A DNA stretch of 64,000 bases from Typhlomys cinereus (lineage: Eukaryota > Chordata > Mammalia > Rodentia > Platacanthomyidae), in contig JALPQD010000402.1 in assembly GCA_023101885.1 (NCBI GenBank), forward strand, positions 1,133,017-1,197,016, written 5' to 3'. The notes below the pieces were generated by a model. The model did not search any database. It was not told the DNA's origin and saw nothing but the letters and a program-made list of their open reading frames with translations. The position numbers were made by a program, and so were the translations under genes. Shown here piece by piece: positions 9,593-20,895 of the stretch; position 1 is the stretch's first letter, and the number at the start of each line of letters is the position of its first letter.

Positions 9593-10745
9593 AAATCTCC
9601 TAGAATAATTCTGTGTCAATATTGAATCATTTTCTATAGACTGATATTTCTCACTGTGTGTTGAGCTGCTCTTGTCCATGTACATCAAGTAATCTTTGGT
9701 TCAGGGTTAGATGTTTTTATTTTACCTTGACCAGCACTGGATTTATCTGTAGTCATATAAATCCTCTTGAGCTTCAATTTAGAAGTGAAATATAGTTATA
9801 AAAAGTGAACATTTTGATGTTTTTAGGTATCATTTGCATTATACCAAGCTAGTTTTGTGTTTAACCAGGAGATAACAGCTCTTCACTGTAGCAACACTCT
9901 TTGGTACATGGAGCATAATATTTCTGAGGTTCCACAAAAACCACAGAGGGATTCTTGTCTGGCTGGGGAAAGAGACCAAACCCAAGTGCATGTCTACATA
10001 CCATTGATTCTGATCCTACTGTTTGGTTCTTTCCTCAGTCTAGTGTTACCATTTCTCTCAGGGGCTCAGCAGTCCTGCACTAGATGGAGGACTTGGATGA
10101 TCTCACGCTCAAGTCTCACCTTTTCTGCTCTCATGATCCCTCATCATTCTCAGACTCACCCAGTGCCAGGACTTACATGGAATGGGAGAACCAGGCCCAA
10201 TGTCTGCCGCTTCCTCTGTGTTGGTCGTATAGTGGGAGGATAGTCCCCACATTCAGGCAGTGAGCAGGGTGGTCCATCACAAGGGAGGTGTCAGCTCATT
10301 CTAGGTTCCTCTGTGTACAGTTAGTTCTTGTTTCTGAGGTGTTAAGTGAGGCATTTTATGAGTGGACTGAAACCACATTCAGACTAAGCACACATATTGT
10401 TGTCCTTGTTTGGGACTTGTGGTTGATTTATGTCCCAGAAAGGAGCTCAGTGACCAGAAACTTCCTCACCTCATCTCTAATAACTCTGAGTCCCCCATCA
10501 TCATTTCTTCCTTCTATTTCTGGAGGCCTCGTCTCTCTTCGGTTGGTCTTTATGTTTGAGCTGACTGGGATCTCAATGTAGCCACTAGAATGTGAATTTC
10601 TCCACAGTGCTATATCTGATAGTCTGACTTCTTCGCCCTTTCCCTTAAGCTTGGAAATATTTCTTTTTCTGTCCACATATGTGTGTGTGTAGTGCTCCTG
10701 CGTGTATGTTTGTGTTTGCATGTGGGTAGAAAGCACCCTGGATTG
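9593..10745. other. Unassigned, largely repeat-free stretch
   Basis: No repeat family recognised. It contains an ATG-initiated frame of 59 codons (10084-10263) and an overlapping 128-codon frame (9857-10243) with a hydrophobic run (residues about 48-70). Neither has a domain I can name, so no gene is called. Confidence 0.35.
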
Positions 10746-10917
10746 TTCTACATCCTTAGTGCTTTGCTCCCAGGTTTCCCAGAGTCCATCCTCCAGGGTC
10801 TGAAGTACGAACCACTGCCATTTCTATCTGGTGTTGTACATGGGATCTGAGATCTGAACTCAGGTTCCTTATGCTTGTAAGGCAAAGGCTTAACTTCTGA
10901 ATCATCTCTCCAGCCCC
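10746..10917 (-). mobile_element. Old SINE, minus
   Basis: Ends CTTAACTTCTGAATCATCTCTCCAGCCCC, the reverse of the SINE head, preceded by the diverged body. Confidence 0.65.
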
Positions 10918-11010
10918 CATTTGGCATATTTATACAGAATCTGGAAATCCAAACTCAGGTCCCTTTGCTTGTGAAACAAAGTCTTTAACTACTCTTGTCT
11001 CCCCAGCCCA
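10918..11010 (-). mobile_element. Second old SINE fragment, minus
   Basis: Directly abuts the previous one. It ends TCTTTAACTACTCTTGTCTCCCCAGCCCA, a degraded SINE head, and lacks its 3' part. Confidence 0.5.
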
Positions 11011-11024
11011 CAGAAAGAATTTTT

Positions 11025-12096
11025 TTTATAATACATTTTTTATTATTATTTCAGCTCATAAAAACTTAATAGGTACACCAGTTCCCTCCCTCCCTCCTCC
11101 TCCCCCCGAACCCCCTGCTACCCCTCCCCTCACCCCTCCTGCCCCATCCCCCCGTGCCTCCCGCCCCGATTCCCAGAATCCTTTCTTGTGCATGCCTGAC
11201 TCTCCTCTGGGCCCTCCTCTCCGATGATGTACAAGGACCCAGTGGCATTTCCTTGAACCCTTTCCTGTGTTCCCCTTAAGCATAGGAACACTACTGTGGC
11301 TGTCAATCCCTTGCCTTCAAGGATCTTGGTGCCTTTAGCAGATGCTAGACTTTGTGAGGTCAATAGTGTGTTGGACATTGCGCCGGGCATGCAATGTCCA
11401 ATTATGATTGCTTCGGCCCTAACTTGTGTGGAGTATCTTGCCAATCATTGCTCCTCCCATCCTTTTGCTCTTACACTCTTACCGCCCTCTCTTCCGCAAA
11501 TGTCCCTGAGCTTCAGGATGGGGAGAGATTAGTCTGGCCTAGTTCTAAGTGGTTGATATAGAGTCTCTGAAGTTCTGGATAGTGGTTCGTTGATTTTCTT
11601 TTGCAGCTTTGTTGCTCCTGCAATGCCCTTCACTCCATCGTGATGGGCACTGTATGTCACCCCCTGGCCAGAGACAGAAAGCTGTTAAACTGGAGTCTTG
11701 TTATAAGAGCACATTCAAAGGTAGATGTAATACTTATACCCAAAAGTGGAATCGCAGGGTCATATGGCATTTGGCAATGGGAGGGGTCAATCACCCATTT
11801 GCAAAATGGTTACTTTTTAATCTACCGGACTACATGCCTTCCCCTTCTGGTGAGTTCATACGCCCTTAGTTGTAAATGATCAGGAACAAATGTCTGTGAA
11901 CTTAACTAGGTGTCACATTACTTTCTTGCAGTCCTTGATGGAGGCCTATTTTCTCTACTGTAACCTGGTCACTTCTCTCCTTGTTTCTGGTGTGGCCCTC
12001 CAACCCCATCCCTCCTGTTCACAATCCTTGCAATTACTGTAGGTAATACATAGATTTACCTATGAGTGTCTCAAGATGGGCTGGGTGGGTTTGGTA
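11025..12096 (-). other. 3' UTR of LINE-1 copy A
   Basis: About 1.07 kb between the ORF2 stop and the poly(A). It includes the C-rich plus-strand block at 11085-11165, which is the polypurine tract in sense orientation. A sense open frame (11130-11444) and an antisense one (11296-11532) overlap here and are shared with other copies. Confidence 0.8.
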
Positions 12097-14989
12097 TTAG
12101 GAGCCACCTATTAGGGAGTACATACGGCGCTTAATTTTCTGGGTCTGGGATACTTCATTTAATATAATTGTTTCTAATGACATCCATTTCCCGGCAAATT
12201 CCAGTAATTCATCCTTTTTGATAGCTGAGTAGTACTCCATTGTATATATGTACCACAGTTTCCCTATCCACTCGTCAACTGTTGGGCATTTGGGTTGATT
12301 CCATGTCTTTGCTATTGTAAACAGTGCTGCTATGAACATGGTCGTGCTTGTGCTATCGAGGCGAACGTCTGCTGCATGGGGGGTTATTCCCAAAAGTGGA
12401 ATCACAGGGTCATATGGCATTTCAATCTTTAATTTCTTTAAGAATCTCCAGATGGCTCGCCAGAGTGGCTGTATGAGCCTGCACTCCCACCAGCAATGTA
12501 GGAGAGTTCCCCTCTCTCCACATCCTCTCCAGCATTTGTTGTTGTTTGTATTGTGGATTTTTGCCATCCTGACCGGGATGAGATGATATCTCAGGGAAGT
12601 TTTGATTTGCATTTCCCTAATGGCTAAAGAAGTGGAGCATTTTTTAAGATATTTGTTAGACATTGTAATTTCATCCCTGGTAAAATTTCTTTTAAGTTCC
12701 AGGACCCATTTTTTAATTGGGCCATTGTTTTCCTTGGATTTTAGTTTTCTAAGTTCTTTGTGCACTCTGGACAGTAGAGCTCTGTCAGATATGTGGTTAG
12801 TGAAGATTTTCTCCCATTCTGTGGGTCGCCTTTGAGCTCGTGTTACAATCTCTTTATCTGAACAGAAGTTCTTTAATTTCACAAGATCCCAACTGTTGAG
12901 AGTTGGTAGCAGTGACTGTGCCATTGGATGTCTGTTTAGGAAATGTTGGCCTAGCCCAATCAGCTCGAGGGAGTTCCCTACCCTTTCAACTATGGTTTTT
13001 AAAGTCTCTGGCCTTAAATCAAGGTCCTTGATCCATTTGGAATTAATTCTTGTACATGATGACAAGTATGGGTCCAGCTTTAATCTTCTTCATGTGGAGA
13101 TCCAGTTTTGCCAGCACCATTTGTTGAAGATGCTGTTCTAGCGTTTTGATCATAAAAGGCTGTTGGATCTTGTCAAAAGCTTTTTCTGCATCTATCGAGA
13201 GTATCATGTGGTCTTGGACTTTGGACTGGTTTACATGATGAATTACATTTATTGATTTGCGTATGTTGAACCAACCTTGTGTGCCGGGGATGAAGCCTAC
13301 TTGGTCCCCGTGGATGATCTTTTTGGTATGTTTTTGAATCTGCTTTACTAAGACTTTGTTGAGAATCTTTGCATCTGTGTTCATCAGAGAGATCGGCCTA
13401 TAGTTTTCTTTTTTAAGTGAGTCTTTATTAGGTTTTGGGATTAAAACGATATTAGCTTCATAGAAGGAATTTGGTAGTGTTCCTTCCTTTGCTATTTGAT
13501 GGAACAGTTTAAGGAGTATTGGTATTATTAACTCCTTAAATGTCTGGTAGAACTCTGTGCTGAATCCATCTGGTCCAGGACATTTTTTGGTGGGAAGATT
13601 CAAGATTACTTCCTCAATTTCCTTATATGTTATAGCACTATTTAAATAATTCACAACTTCCTGATTCAATTTAGGTAATTTGTGTTTACTTAGAAATTCA
13701 TCCATCTCTTTTGTGTTGTCAAACTTCACAGAGTATAAGTTTTTGAAATATGATGTTATAATTCTCTGGATTTCTTGGGTATCAGTAGTGATAACTCCAT
13801 GTTCATTTCTAATTTTTTTAATTTGGGTTTTCTCCCTCCTGCTTTTGGTTAATTTAGCTAGGGGTGTATCAATCTTATTGATTTTTTCAAAGAACCAGCT
13901 TTTTGACTGGTTGATTTTTTCTATCGTTTTCTTAATCTCAATTTCAGATATTTCTCCCCTTATTTTGCTAATCTCCTCTCTTCTACTACTTTTGGGATCA
14001 GATTGCTCTAGTTTCTCTAAAGCTTTAAGCTGCATTGTTAAGTTGTTTATTTCTGACGTTTCCATTTTTTTGATGTAGGCATTAAGAGCTATGAACTTAC
14101 CTCTTAGAATAGCTTTCATTGTGTCCCAGAGATTTTGGTAAGTTGTATTTTCGTTATCATTCACTTTCAGGAAATCTTGAATTTCCTTTTTAATTTCTTC
14201 CTGAATCCAGTTCTCATTCAGCATCATAGTGTTAAGTTTCCAGGAGTTAGTGTATTTTCTCTTGTTTGATGTGTTGTGGATGTCCAGCTTTAGGCCGTGG
14301 TGGTCTGATAGGGCACAGGTTAGAATTTCAACTTTTTTGTATATGTGTAGATTCGTTTTGTGCCCCAATATGTGATCTATTTTGGAGAAAGTTCCGTGTG
14401 CTGCTGAGAAAAATGTGTATTCTTTGGTACCTGGGTGAAAAGTTCGATAGAGATCTGTAAGGTCCATTTCTTTCAGAGTTTGATTAAGTTCCAAAGTGTC
14501 TCTGTTAAGCTTTTGACCTATTGATCTATCCCATGTTGAGAGGGCGGTGTTGAAGTCCCCAAGAATTATCGTTTGGGGGTTGATTTCTTGCTTTAGATGC
14601 TGTAGGGTTTTCTTAATGAATGTGGAGGGGCCCGTATTGGGTGCATATATGTTCAGTATTGTGAAGTCTTCCTGATGAATTGTACCTGTGACTAAAATGT
14701 AGTATCCATCCGTGTCTCTTATAATTTTCTTTGGTTTGAAGTCCACTTTGTCTGATAGCATAATGGCTACCCCTGCCTGTTTTCCGCTTCCATTTGCTTG
14801 TAGAATTATTGACCAGCCTTTTATTTTTAGAGCATGCCTATCTTTTGTGGTGAGATGGGTTTCCTGAAGACAGCAGATTGTTGGATTGTGATTTTTAATC
14901 CAAGTTTGTAATCTGTGTCTCTTGATCGGTGAATTAATTCCATTAACATTTAGTGTTATAATGGAGAAACTATTTTGAATTCCAGACAT
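12097..14989 (-). pseudogene. LINE-1 ORF2 (endonuclease/reverse transcriptase), 931-bp deletion
   Basis: The normal product nicks target DNA and reverse transcribes LINE-1 RNA. Reading from the ATG at 14989, the frame is open for 648 codons: an endonuclease with LNVNG (residue 13 on), LQETH and SDHHGLK motifs, a linker, and the start of the reverse transcriptase ([37 protein letters not shown]). At 13139/13140 the sequence jumps to the C-terminal region and shifts frame, so the FADD catalytic motif is missing. The C-terminal part (12097-13065, 322 codons) is open, with WNQPKCPTVDEW and the cysteine-rich CWRGCGERGTLLHCWWEC motif. No stop interrupts the endonuclease. Confidence 0.92.
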
Positions 14990-15039
14990 TTATTATGTTT
15001 AGTAGTGTTTATAAGTATATTGCTTCACTTTTAATGGTG

Positions 15040-16104
15040 TTATACTTGCCTTCTGCTCTCCTGGATATGCCTGTTTTTTTCTTCACGCTTGAGTATCATT
15101 TCTAGCAGTTTTTGAAGGCCTGGTTTGGTGGACATGTATCCCTTAAAGTTGTCTTTGTGCTGGAAGATTTTTCTTTCTCCCTCGATCATGACGGATAGTT
15201 TTGCAGGGTAAATCAGCCTGGGTTGACATTTTTGCTCATTCAATACTTGAAGTATGTCTCTCCAAGCTCTTCTTGCTTTTACTGTTTTGACTGAGAAGTC
15301 ATTTGTTATTTTAATAGGTTTACCTTTAAAAGCGACTTGTTTTTACTCCCTTGAAGCTCTCAGCACCAGTTCTTTATCTTGAATGTGGAGTGTTTTAACT
15401 ATTATTTACCGTGGCGTGCTTCTGTTTTGGTCGTATCTGTTTGGGGTGCGGAATGCCTCTTGTATATGGATGGGCCTCTCTTTTTTTAGATGAGGAAAGT
15501 TTTCCTTGATGATCGTTTGAAAAATTTCCTCAGGGGTGGTATTTTGAGATTCTTGCTCTGGTATTCCATGAATACGCATGTTAGGCTTCTTCAGGGTGTC
15601 CCATATCTCCTGAATATTTCTCTCAAGTATCTTTTTGGCTTTAACAACCTCTTCCATTGAGCTGGTTAGTACTCCCACTTTATCTTCAAGGTCTGAAATT
15701 CTGTTTTCTGCTTCCTTAGTTCTGTTGATAAGACTCTCTGTGGAGTTCTGGGTTGAAGATAACTTGTCTTGTAGCTCAATTTTAAACTCTGCTTGAGTCT
15801 TTTTTAACTGCTCTATGCCAGTTTTTGTTTCTTGCACTGTTTTTCTCAACTCCTGCAAGTGTCTATTGTGTTCCTCTTCAAAGCGATTGATTCGATTATG
15901 TAATTCCTCCCAGATTTCCTCTTTCATAGTATTGCACATGGTAATGATCATATTTTGAAAGTCGTTATCCTGGGTCAGGCTTTCTTTGCCATTTTCCGTG
16001 GGTTTGTTCTTGTTGGAGTCTAACATTATGGGATTAATTCCTTCAGCGGGAAATTTGTTTACTTGAGTGTTGCTTCTCATGGATTTGCACTTTGACTTTG
16101 GCAT
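15040..16104 (-). pseudogene. LINE-1 ORF1 (RNA-binding chaperone), two nonsense changes
   Basis: Starts MPKSKCKSMRSN. An N-terminal region leads into a coiled coil (about residues 60-150) and an RRM-type core (NMRIHGIPEQESQNTTPEE). The frame is open for 232 codons and stops at 15406, where copy B has glutamine (CAA to TAA). A second stop follows near 15342, where copy B has a lysine codon in REKKQV. The remaining C-terminal domain reads on to 15040 (LNEQKCQPRLIYPAKLSVMI). ORF1 and ORF2 are separated by 50 bases, as in copy B. Confidence 0.9.
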
Positions 16105-16126
16105 TGTCGTTTTAACTCTTAAGATC

Positions 16127-16516
16127 TTTCAATTTCACTAAACTGAATTATTTGGCCTGGGGTTCTGGGGGTGGGCAGGGACGGAGCTTACCTAGGTCGC
16201 GGATGAGGTCCGCCTGGACCGCGGGCGCGTCCCAGCCGGAGGAGCGGGGTGCGGAAGGGAGGATAGGGGCGTCGGGGTGGATCTATTTAACCTGAGGGGA
16301 GCTGGGGCGGGGCCCGGGCGCAGGGGAAGGTCCTCCCAGTCCCTCGGCCCTGTGGGAGCTCCCGGCTGGATGGTGGGGTAGGAGCTGGGTCCCTTGGGCT
16401 GACCTGGGGTTCTGGTGGGCGGGCGCGGGCGGAGCTTACCTAGGTCGAAGGATGAGGCCCGGCTGGACCCGCGCGCGCGTCCCGGCTGGAGGAGCGGGGT
16501 GCAGAAGGGCCACAAG
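16127..16516 (-). promoter_or_regulatory. GC-rich 5' UTR/promoter region of LINE-1 copy A
   Basis: CpG-rich, with two related blocks (CTGGGGTTCTGG...GGAGCTTACCTAGGTCG at about 16161-16200 and 16404-16446) separated by about 240 bases, so probably about one and a half promoter monomers. The same blocks occur once or twice in copy B. Promoter function is inferred from position. Confidence 0.7.
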
Positions 16517-16526
16517 AAGAATTTTT

Positions 16527-16865
16527 AAGGCATGGTAGATAAAACTCATTAGGAACTGAGAACTTACTCCTGAGCCAAGACAGAGGCTCTAAAACTGTCC
16601 CAGCTTAAAAAAGCCAGCTAGGCACCCTGCAAACTGTGATTGTCAGACCTGCCCATTTGGTAACCAGCTCTATGCTTGAGCCTTTTGTGTTTCCAGAGAA
16701 CTTAACAGGCTATAGCTGCATGGTCCAAGAGCCTTCTGAATTTATGTAATATTTTTAAATATTGTTAACTCACATATGAAAGACATGCAAGTTTCTTGTC
16801 TGTTCTGTCATTTGTTTCTCTGTTCCTTTTTTTCTGCTGATATTCATTAATGAAGTACAGTTCTG
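16527..16865. other. No feature recognised
   Basis: AT-moderate sequence between LINE-1 copy A and the next repeat; nothing assignable. Confidence 0.35.
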
Positions 16866-17240
16866 TAATAGTTAATCTTTGGTGTCAACTTGATCACACC
16901 TGGCATTAACTAAGATCAGCTGAGATCACCTGAAGAAATTATCTGGATCAATATATTTATAATACAAAGACCAATCCTAGATCTGATTGGAACCTCCCCG
17001 TAGTAAACCGGATAAAAGGAACCACAGAACAGAAGACTCAGAAGAAAATAGACTCCAGGATGTTTGCAGCAACTTAGCCTGCCTCCAGCTTTAGCCACCA
17101 GCCATATCGCCTCTTCCCAGGAAAGACTGTTTCTTCCCTTGGAATCATGAGTAGAATCCCCCTTTCTCCCTTAAGTTGAATGCCTTTGAATGCTCTCTCA
17201 CAGCAATTGTTAAGAGTAACTGTTATAAGTTCATTGTGAT
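16866..17240 (+). repeat. Interspersed repeat with TGTCAACTTGA start
   Basis: Begins GTTAATCTTTGGTGTCAACTTGATCACACCTGGC and is followed by blocks also found near 32.72, 34.4 (inverted), 41.37, 54.52 and 59.15 kb. It is a frequent dispersed family of unknown class here. Confidence 0.5.
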
Positions 17241-17324
17241 ATTTTTATGTGTTTATGTTGGCAATTCTGCCCAACCAGAGTCAGTCTAATTATCTTTTCA
17301 TGAAAGGACTAGGGTTTTTGATTT

Positions 17325-17385
17325 GTTTGTTTTGTTTTTGTTTTTGTTTTTGCTTGCTTTGTTTTGTTTGCTTTTAACACACTGA
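17325..17385. repeat. TTTTG-rich simple repeat
   Basis: Runs of GTTTTT and TTTGTTT units. Confidence 0.7.
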
Positions 17386-17488
17386 CAATCACTGTCCTCC
17401 AGGTTTTCTCCAATGTTGTTTTGAAATTACACAATAAAAACGAGACAGTTTTGCCTTCTAGTGGTCATCAGAAAATTACATTTTCCGC

Positions 17489-17494
17489 TTTAAT
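17489..17494 (-). terminator. Possible LAIR1 polyadenylation signal (ATTAAA)
   Basis: The minus strand reads ATTAAA about 990 bases after the LAIR1 stop. It is the best hexamer I saw before the LINE-1. Downstream GU-rich support is weak, so this is tentative. Confidence 0.2.
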
Positions 17495-17499
17495 CTTAG

Positions 17500-18483
17500 A
17501 GAAGGACTCCTGAAAAAGTTCTTCTATGGACTCGGCGCCTTCCTGTTGTGTGTGTGTGTGGAGGAGTAATGTGTGTGGGTTTGTGTGTGCACTTTTGCAC
17601 ATGTGAGTATTCCTAACACAAGTCTATGTGCATATGTGCTGAAGGACTCAGTTCTGCACACCCCTGGCCTCCCTTCCTCTCTGATGCTTCTCTCATCCAT
17701 CTCTGACCCACGTGCTCCATCAAGAAATTCCAACTTCAGTCATCAGTGAACGTGCTCAGGAAATCTGACTTGTAGTGTAGGAAGTGGGGGGATGTCCTGT
17801 GTTTGGTTGTGGTGTTGGCTGCTCAACACCCCAGCACCTCAAGTCCTTGGATATACATCACCTTCATCAAGTAGATGTGTTTTAAACAAAACAGGAAGCA
17901 TGGCTCCCCTGCTCTCCCTACTCCGTTCTGAACCACTGTGATGGGCAGAGACAGAATCCCTACTGTGCCATACCTGGGGCTCAGCTCTCAGCTGTATGAA
18001 TGTAGCTCAGACACAGGATCAACTGTGGGATCTGAGAGGCTTTTATAGTTTACTAGACCCGTCACACACACAAAGTCCAGAAGCAGCTAGACAGCTGCAG
18101 CACTGCTTGTGAGGTCAGCTGGGCAGCTGTGGAAGAAGCATCAGAAACTGCCACTGGCCAGAGGGTTCTAGAAGCAGTCAAGACATTGCAGGTGGGACTC
18201 CGGAAACAGCTAGAAGACTGTAATTGGGTCTCTGGAAGCCTCCACAACAGTCCTTCCAAGGACTGGTCACTGCGGAAGGTACCATGGACTCAGCGCATCT
18301 CCTAGATGTAGACGAGAGACCTCCAAACTCCAGCTCTTGTATCCACCAAAGCTGATTGGCTTGGCTTTCCACATTAGAATAAGCCCTCGAATTCAAAGGG
18401 AGCCCTAGAATAGCTGCTTGAATGTTTCTGGTAGTAACTTCCTGTGTCCTCTGGTATGGGAACCAGGCGAGCCCCATCCATAC
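17500..18483 (-). other. LAIR1: Probable LAIR1 3' UTR and flank
   Basis: Unique-looking sequence following the LAIR1 stop codon, with a (GT)n at 17548-17560. No repeat family was recognised between 17.6 and 18.48 kb, in keeping with a 3' UTR. The true end cannot be set without transcripts. Confidence 0.4.
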
Positions 18484-18630
18484 TCAGTGTCTGATGATGG
18501 ATGCATATGTGTTGGGCTCAGCCATGGTCTCCTTGCTTTGTGGAGACACAGTGTGGGCTGTCCCCTGCATGAGAACTTGGTGATCTAGCTGAGCATATGT
18601 CACATCCTGGGAGCTTCTTGAAGTTGGGAT
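18484..18630 (-). CDS. LAIR1: LAIR1 last exon (ITIM tail)
   Basis: Acceptor CTCTCTCTCTCTCAG, phase 0. It encodes 48 residues and a stop. The first ITIM is VTYAQL within SSQDVTYAQLDH; the second tyrosine motif is NTYASI, where human has ITYAAV. The linker TVSPQSKETMAE matches the human linker closely. Confidence 0.95.
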   Translation of the reverse strand: MPTSRSSQDVTYAQLDHQVLMQGTAHTVSPQSKETMAEPNTYASIIRH

Positions 18631-20848
18631 CTGAGAGAGAGAGAGGACCAAGAGCATTAGCGTGGCCAAGGAGAGGGGAGGAACCGTGGAGCTGTAGGCC
18701 ACCTCTAAAGATCCCATGGTCCAGGAGTCACAGTATCCTGTGATCCCCTCCCAACTATGCCAGAGTGGTATGACCCATGGATCATGGCAGACATGATGGC
18801 ATGGCATGTCCAAAGTAAGCCAAAACAGAACAAGGTGGCTTCTGCCCATCCCTGTCTTCCACCCTCCTTCTGGGGAAAGACAGCTGCTATGTGGGACCCT
18901 CTGTCCATAGCCAGGGAAACATGCCATCTTGAACATTCATCCTCCCATCCATAAGGCCTGTGTGTAACAGCAACCCTCATCCCCATCTACTGCATGATCC
19001 TGCTCCAAACTCCAAATCAAGAAACCTTTGTTACTCACTTGGAGATATTTTTGTTATGCAACACTAGATGACCCAGACAAAAAGACTTACCAAGATTTCT
19101 ATCCCTCTCTCCTTCTTAGGATCAGCTATGGCTATTTCTGCAGAGAAGACATATGATCAGTTCTCTAGGGTGGACATCAGATGATGAAGTCTATTTAGAA
19201 TCCCCTGGAATGTTCACAGATACTCTCTCCCATAGTCTTCCAATTCACTGAGTTTACACACATGCACGTGTGCTTCCTCTTTCTCCCACCTCACCTGGTG
19301 CCTTCCTTGTGTCATCAGTAGCTGGTCTTAGTCTGAAGGTAAAGAACAAATAAGCATTATGACTGGCTAGAGGCAGAGGAATTGACAACAGTTGGGGGGC
19401 AGGTATTTGGGAGGCCCTCACCTCTCCTGTGACTTCCATAGCTGACCCTTGCTGCTCAGAAGCTCTGGGAACAGTTGGGAGTCCAAGTTTAGGATGGAGA
19501 TCTCATTGCCAACACTCCCAATAGCCCACCCAAGCCAACACCTCCTCCACCAACTATAAGATCTAAAGACTTACCCTGCTTTTTCTTGTGCTGTCTATAG
19601 AGGTAGAAGGCAATAAAGAAGAGGAGGCTAAGGGAGAGGACCACAGAGACTGCAATGATAACATTAAGGTGGTCTTTCTTCAGCTTGGGTGATATGGCTA
19701 GGAAAGATAGGAATTAGGTTATTGACAGCATGCATTTATTGAGCACCTACTGTGTACAGCACATATATGCTATATGTTGGTCATGGACGTATGTCTTTCT
19801 TTCACATTATCCCCATGCTGCCCACTGTGGACATGGGCACTGCATGATCCTGCTCCAAACTCCAAATAGCCACTGACACAATAGCCATTGACAGAGGTGG
19901 GATCTGACCAAAGCCCAGGGTTTCTCCAGAGTTGCTCTCTGGGCACATGGTCTCATGTCACTCCTCTCACTGCCATTGCTACCGCTGCACGAAGCATCTG
20001 TGGAGCTCCCAAGTAGGAAACATGTGGAAAAGAGGAGGGAGAGGCACAAGCTGGACAGAATGGGCTGCATGTTCCTCATCTCCAGTCTGTCCCTCCCCTA
20101 GGACTCCTCTCTCTCACTCTTTCTCTCTCACTCTTGCTCTCACTCTCTCTCTCTCTTCTATCACTATCCCAATGGAATGCCTTTCATCTACTGGGACTGG
20201 CCACTACCAGTGGACATGGACATTTAAGCTTAGCCAGAGTTAGTGAATGAGAAGCCCTATCCTCAGCCACACTGGCTCCCTTCCAAGATCTCAGCTGTCT
20301 TATATGGCTAATGTCATCCCTCTCCAGTCCCCGCAGTGACTGACAACCAACAGGAGAAGCCGGATTCTCTCACCATCCCTCTTCTGGGTTCCTGCTGCCC
20401 AGGGCAAGAATTCTTATTTCTGAGGAGACATCCTTTGATGGAGAAAAACTCAGCCTCAATGTTGCCTGAGTCCCTGCAAGCCATAATCTCCTTCAACTCA
20501 TGAACTCACTACCCCACCTCATAGATGGTATTTCCTTATCCCTGAGGCGGGCTCTTCATCATCCTTTTAAAAAAGTCAGGGGTTGGGGAAATGATTCAAT
20601 GGTTAAAGTCTTTGTCTCAAAAGCAAAAAGGATCTAAATTTGGATCCCCAGATCCCATGTAAAAATGCTTGGTGAGTATGGTGACCCACCTGTAATTCTA
20701 GGTCCGGAAGGCAGAACCTGGGAATCCCTAGCCCTAATGGTGAACTCTGGGTTTGATTAGAGACCCAAGCTGACAACAGTAAGATGGAAGAGCTTAAGGA
20801 TGATTCTTGATATCAGTCTCGGGTCTCCACAGGAACACACACTTAAGT

Positions 20849-20895
<47 letters not shown>

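Larger units (their letters stand above)
11025..16516 (-). mobile_element. LINE-1 copy A, inserted full length, internally deleted
   Basis: Bounded by AAGAATTTTT at 11015-11024 and 16517-16526, a 10-bp target-site duplication. In sense order it holds a GC-rich 5' UTR, a broken ORF1, ORF2, the 3' UTR with polypurine tract, and a poly(A) seen as the T run at 11020-11027. Compared with copy B at 43-49 kb it lacks 931 bp of ORF2 around 13139/13140. Confidence 0.95.

Noticed and set aside
13043..13160. Splicing as the cause of the 931-bp gap in LINE-1 copy A
   Set aside because: Within the microhomology the missing segment can start only with AG, GA or AC-type dinucleotides on the sense strand; no GT-AG option exists.
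13680..14078. 132-codon antisense frame in LINE-1 ORF2, repeated at 46545-46943
   Set aside because: It is the exact complement of a conserved ORF2 coding stretch, so its likeness in the two copies follows from their common origin.
18062..18477. Further LAIR1 coding exon downstream of the ITIM exon
   Set aside because: The ITIM exon ends in a stop at the position expected from human LAIR1; frames beyond it lack an acceptor and fit a 3' UTR.
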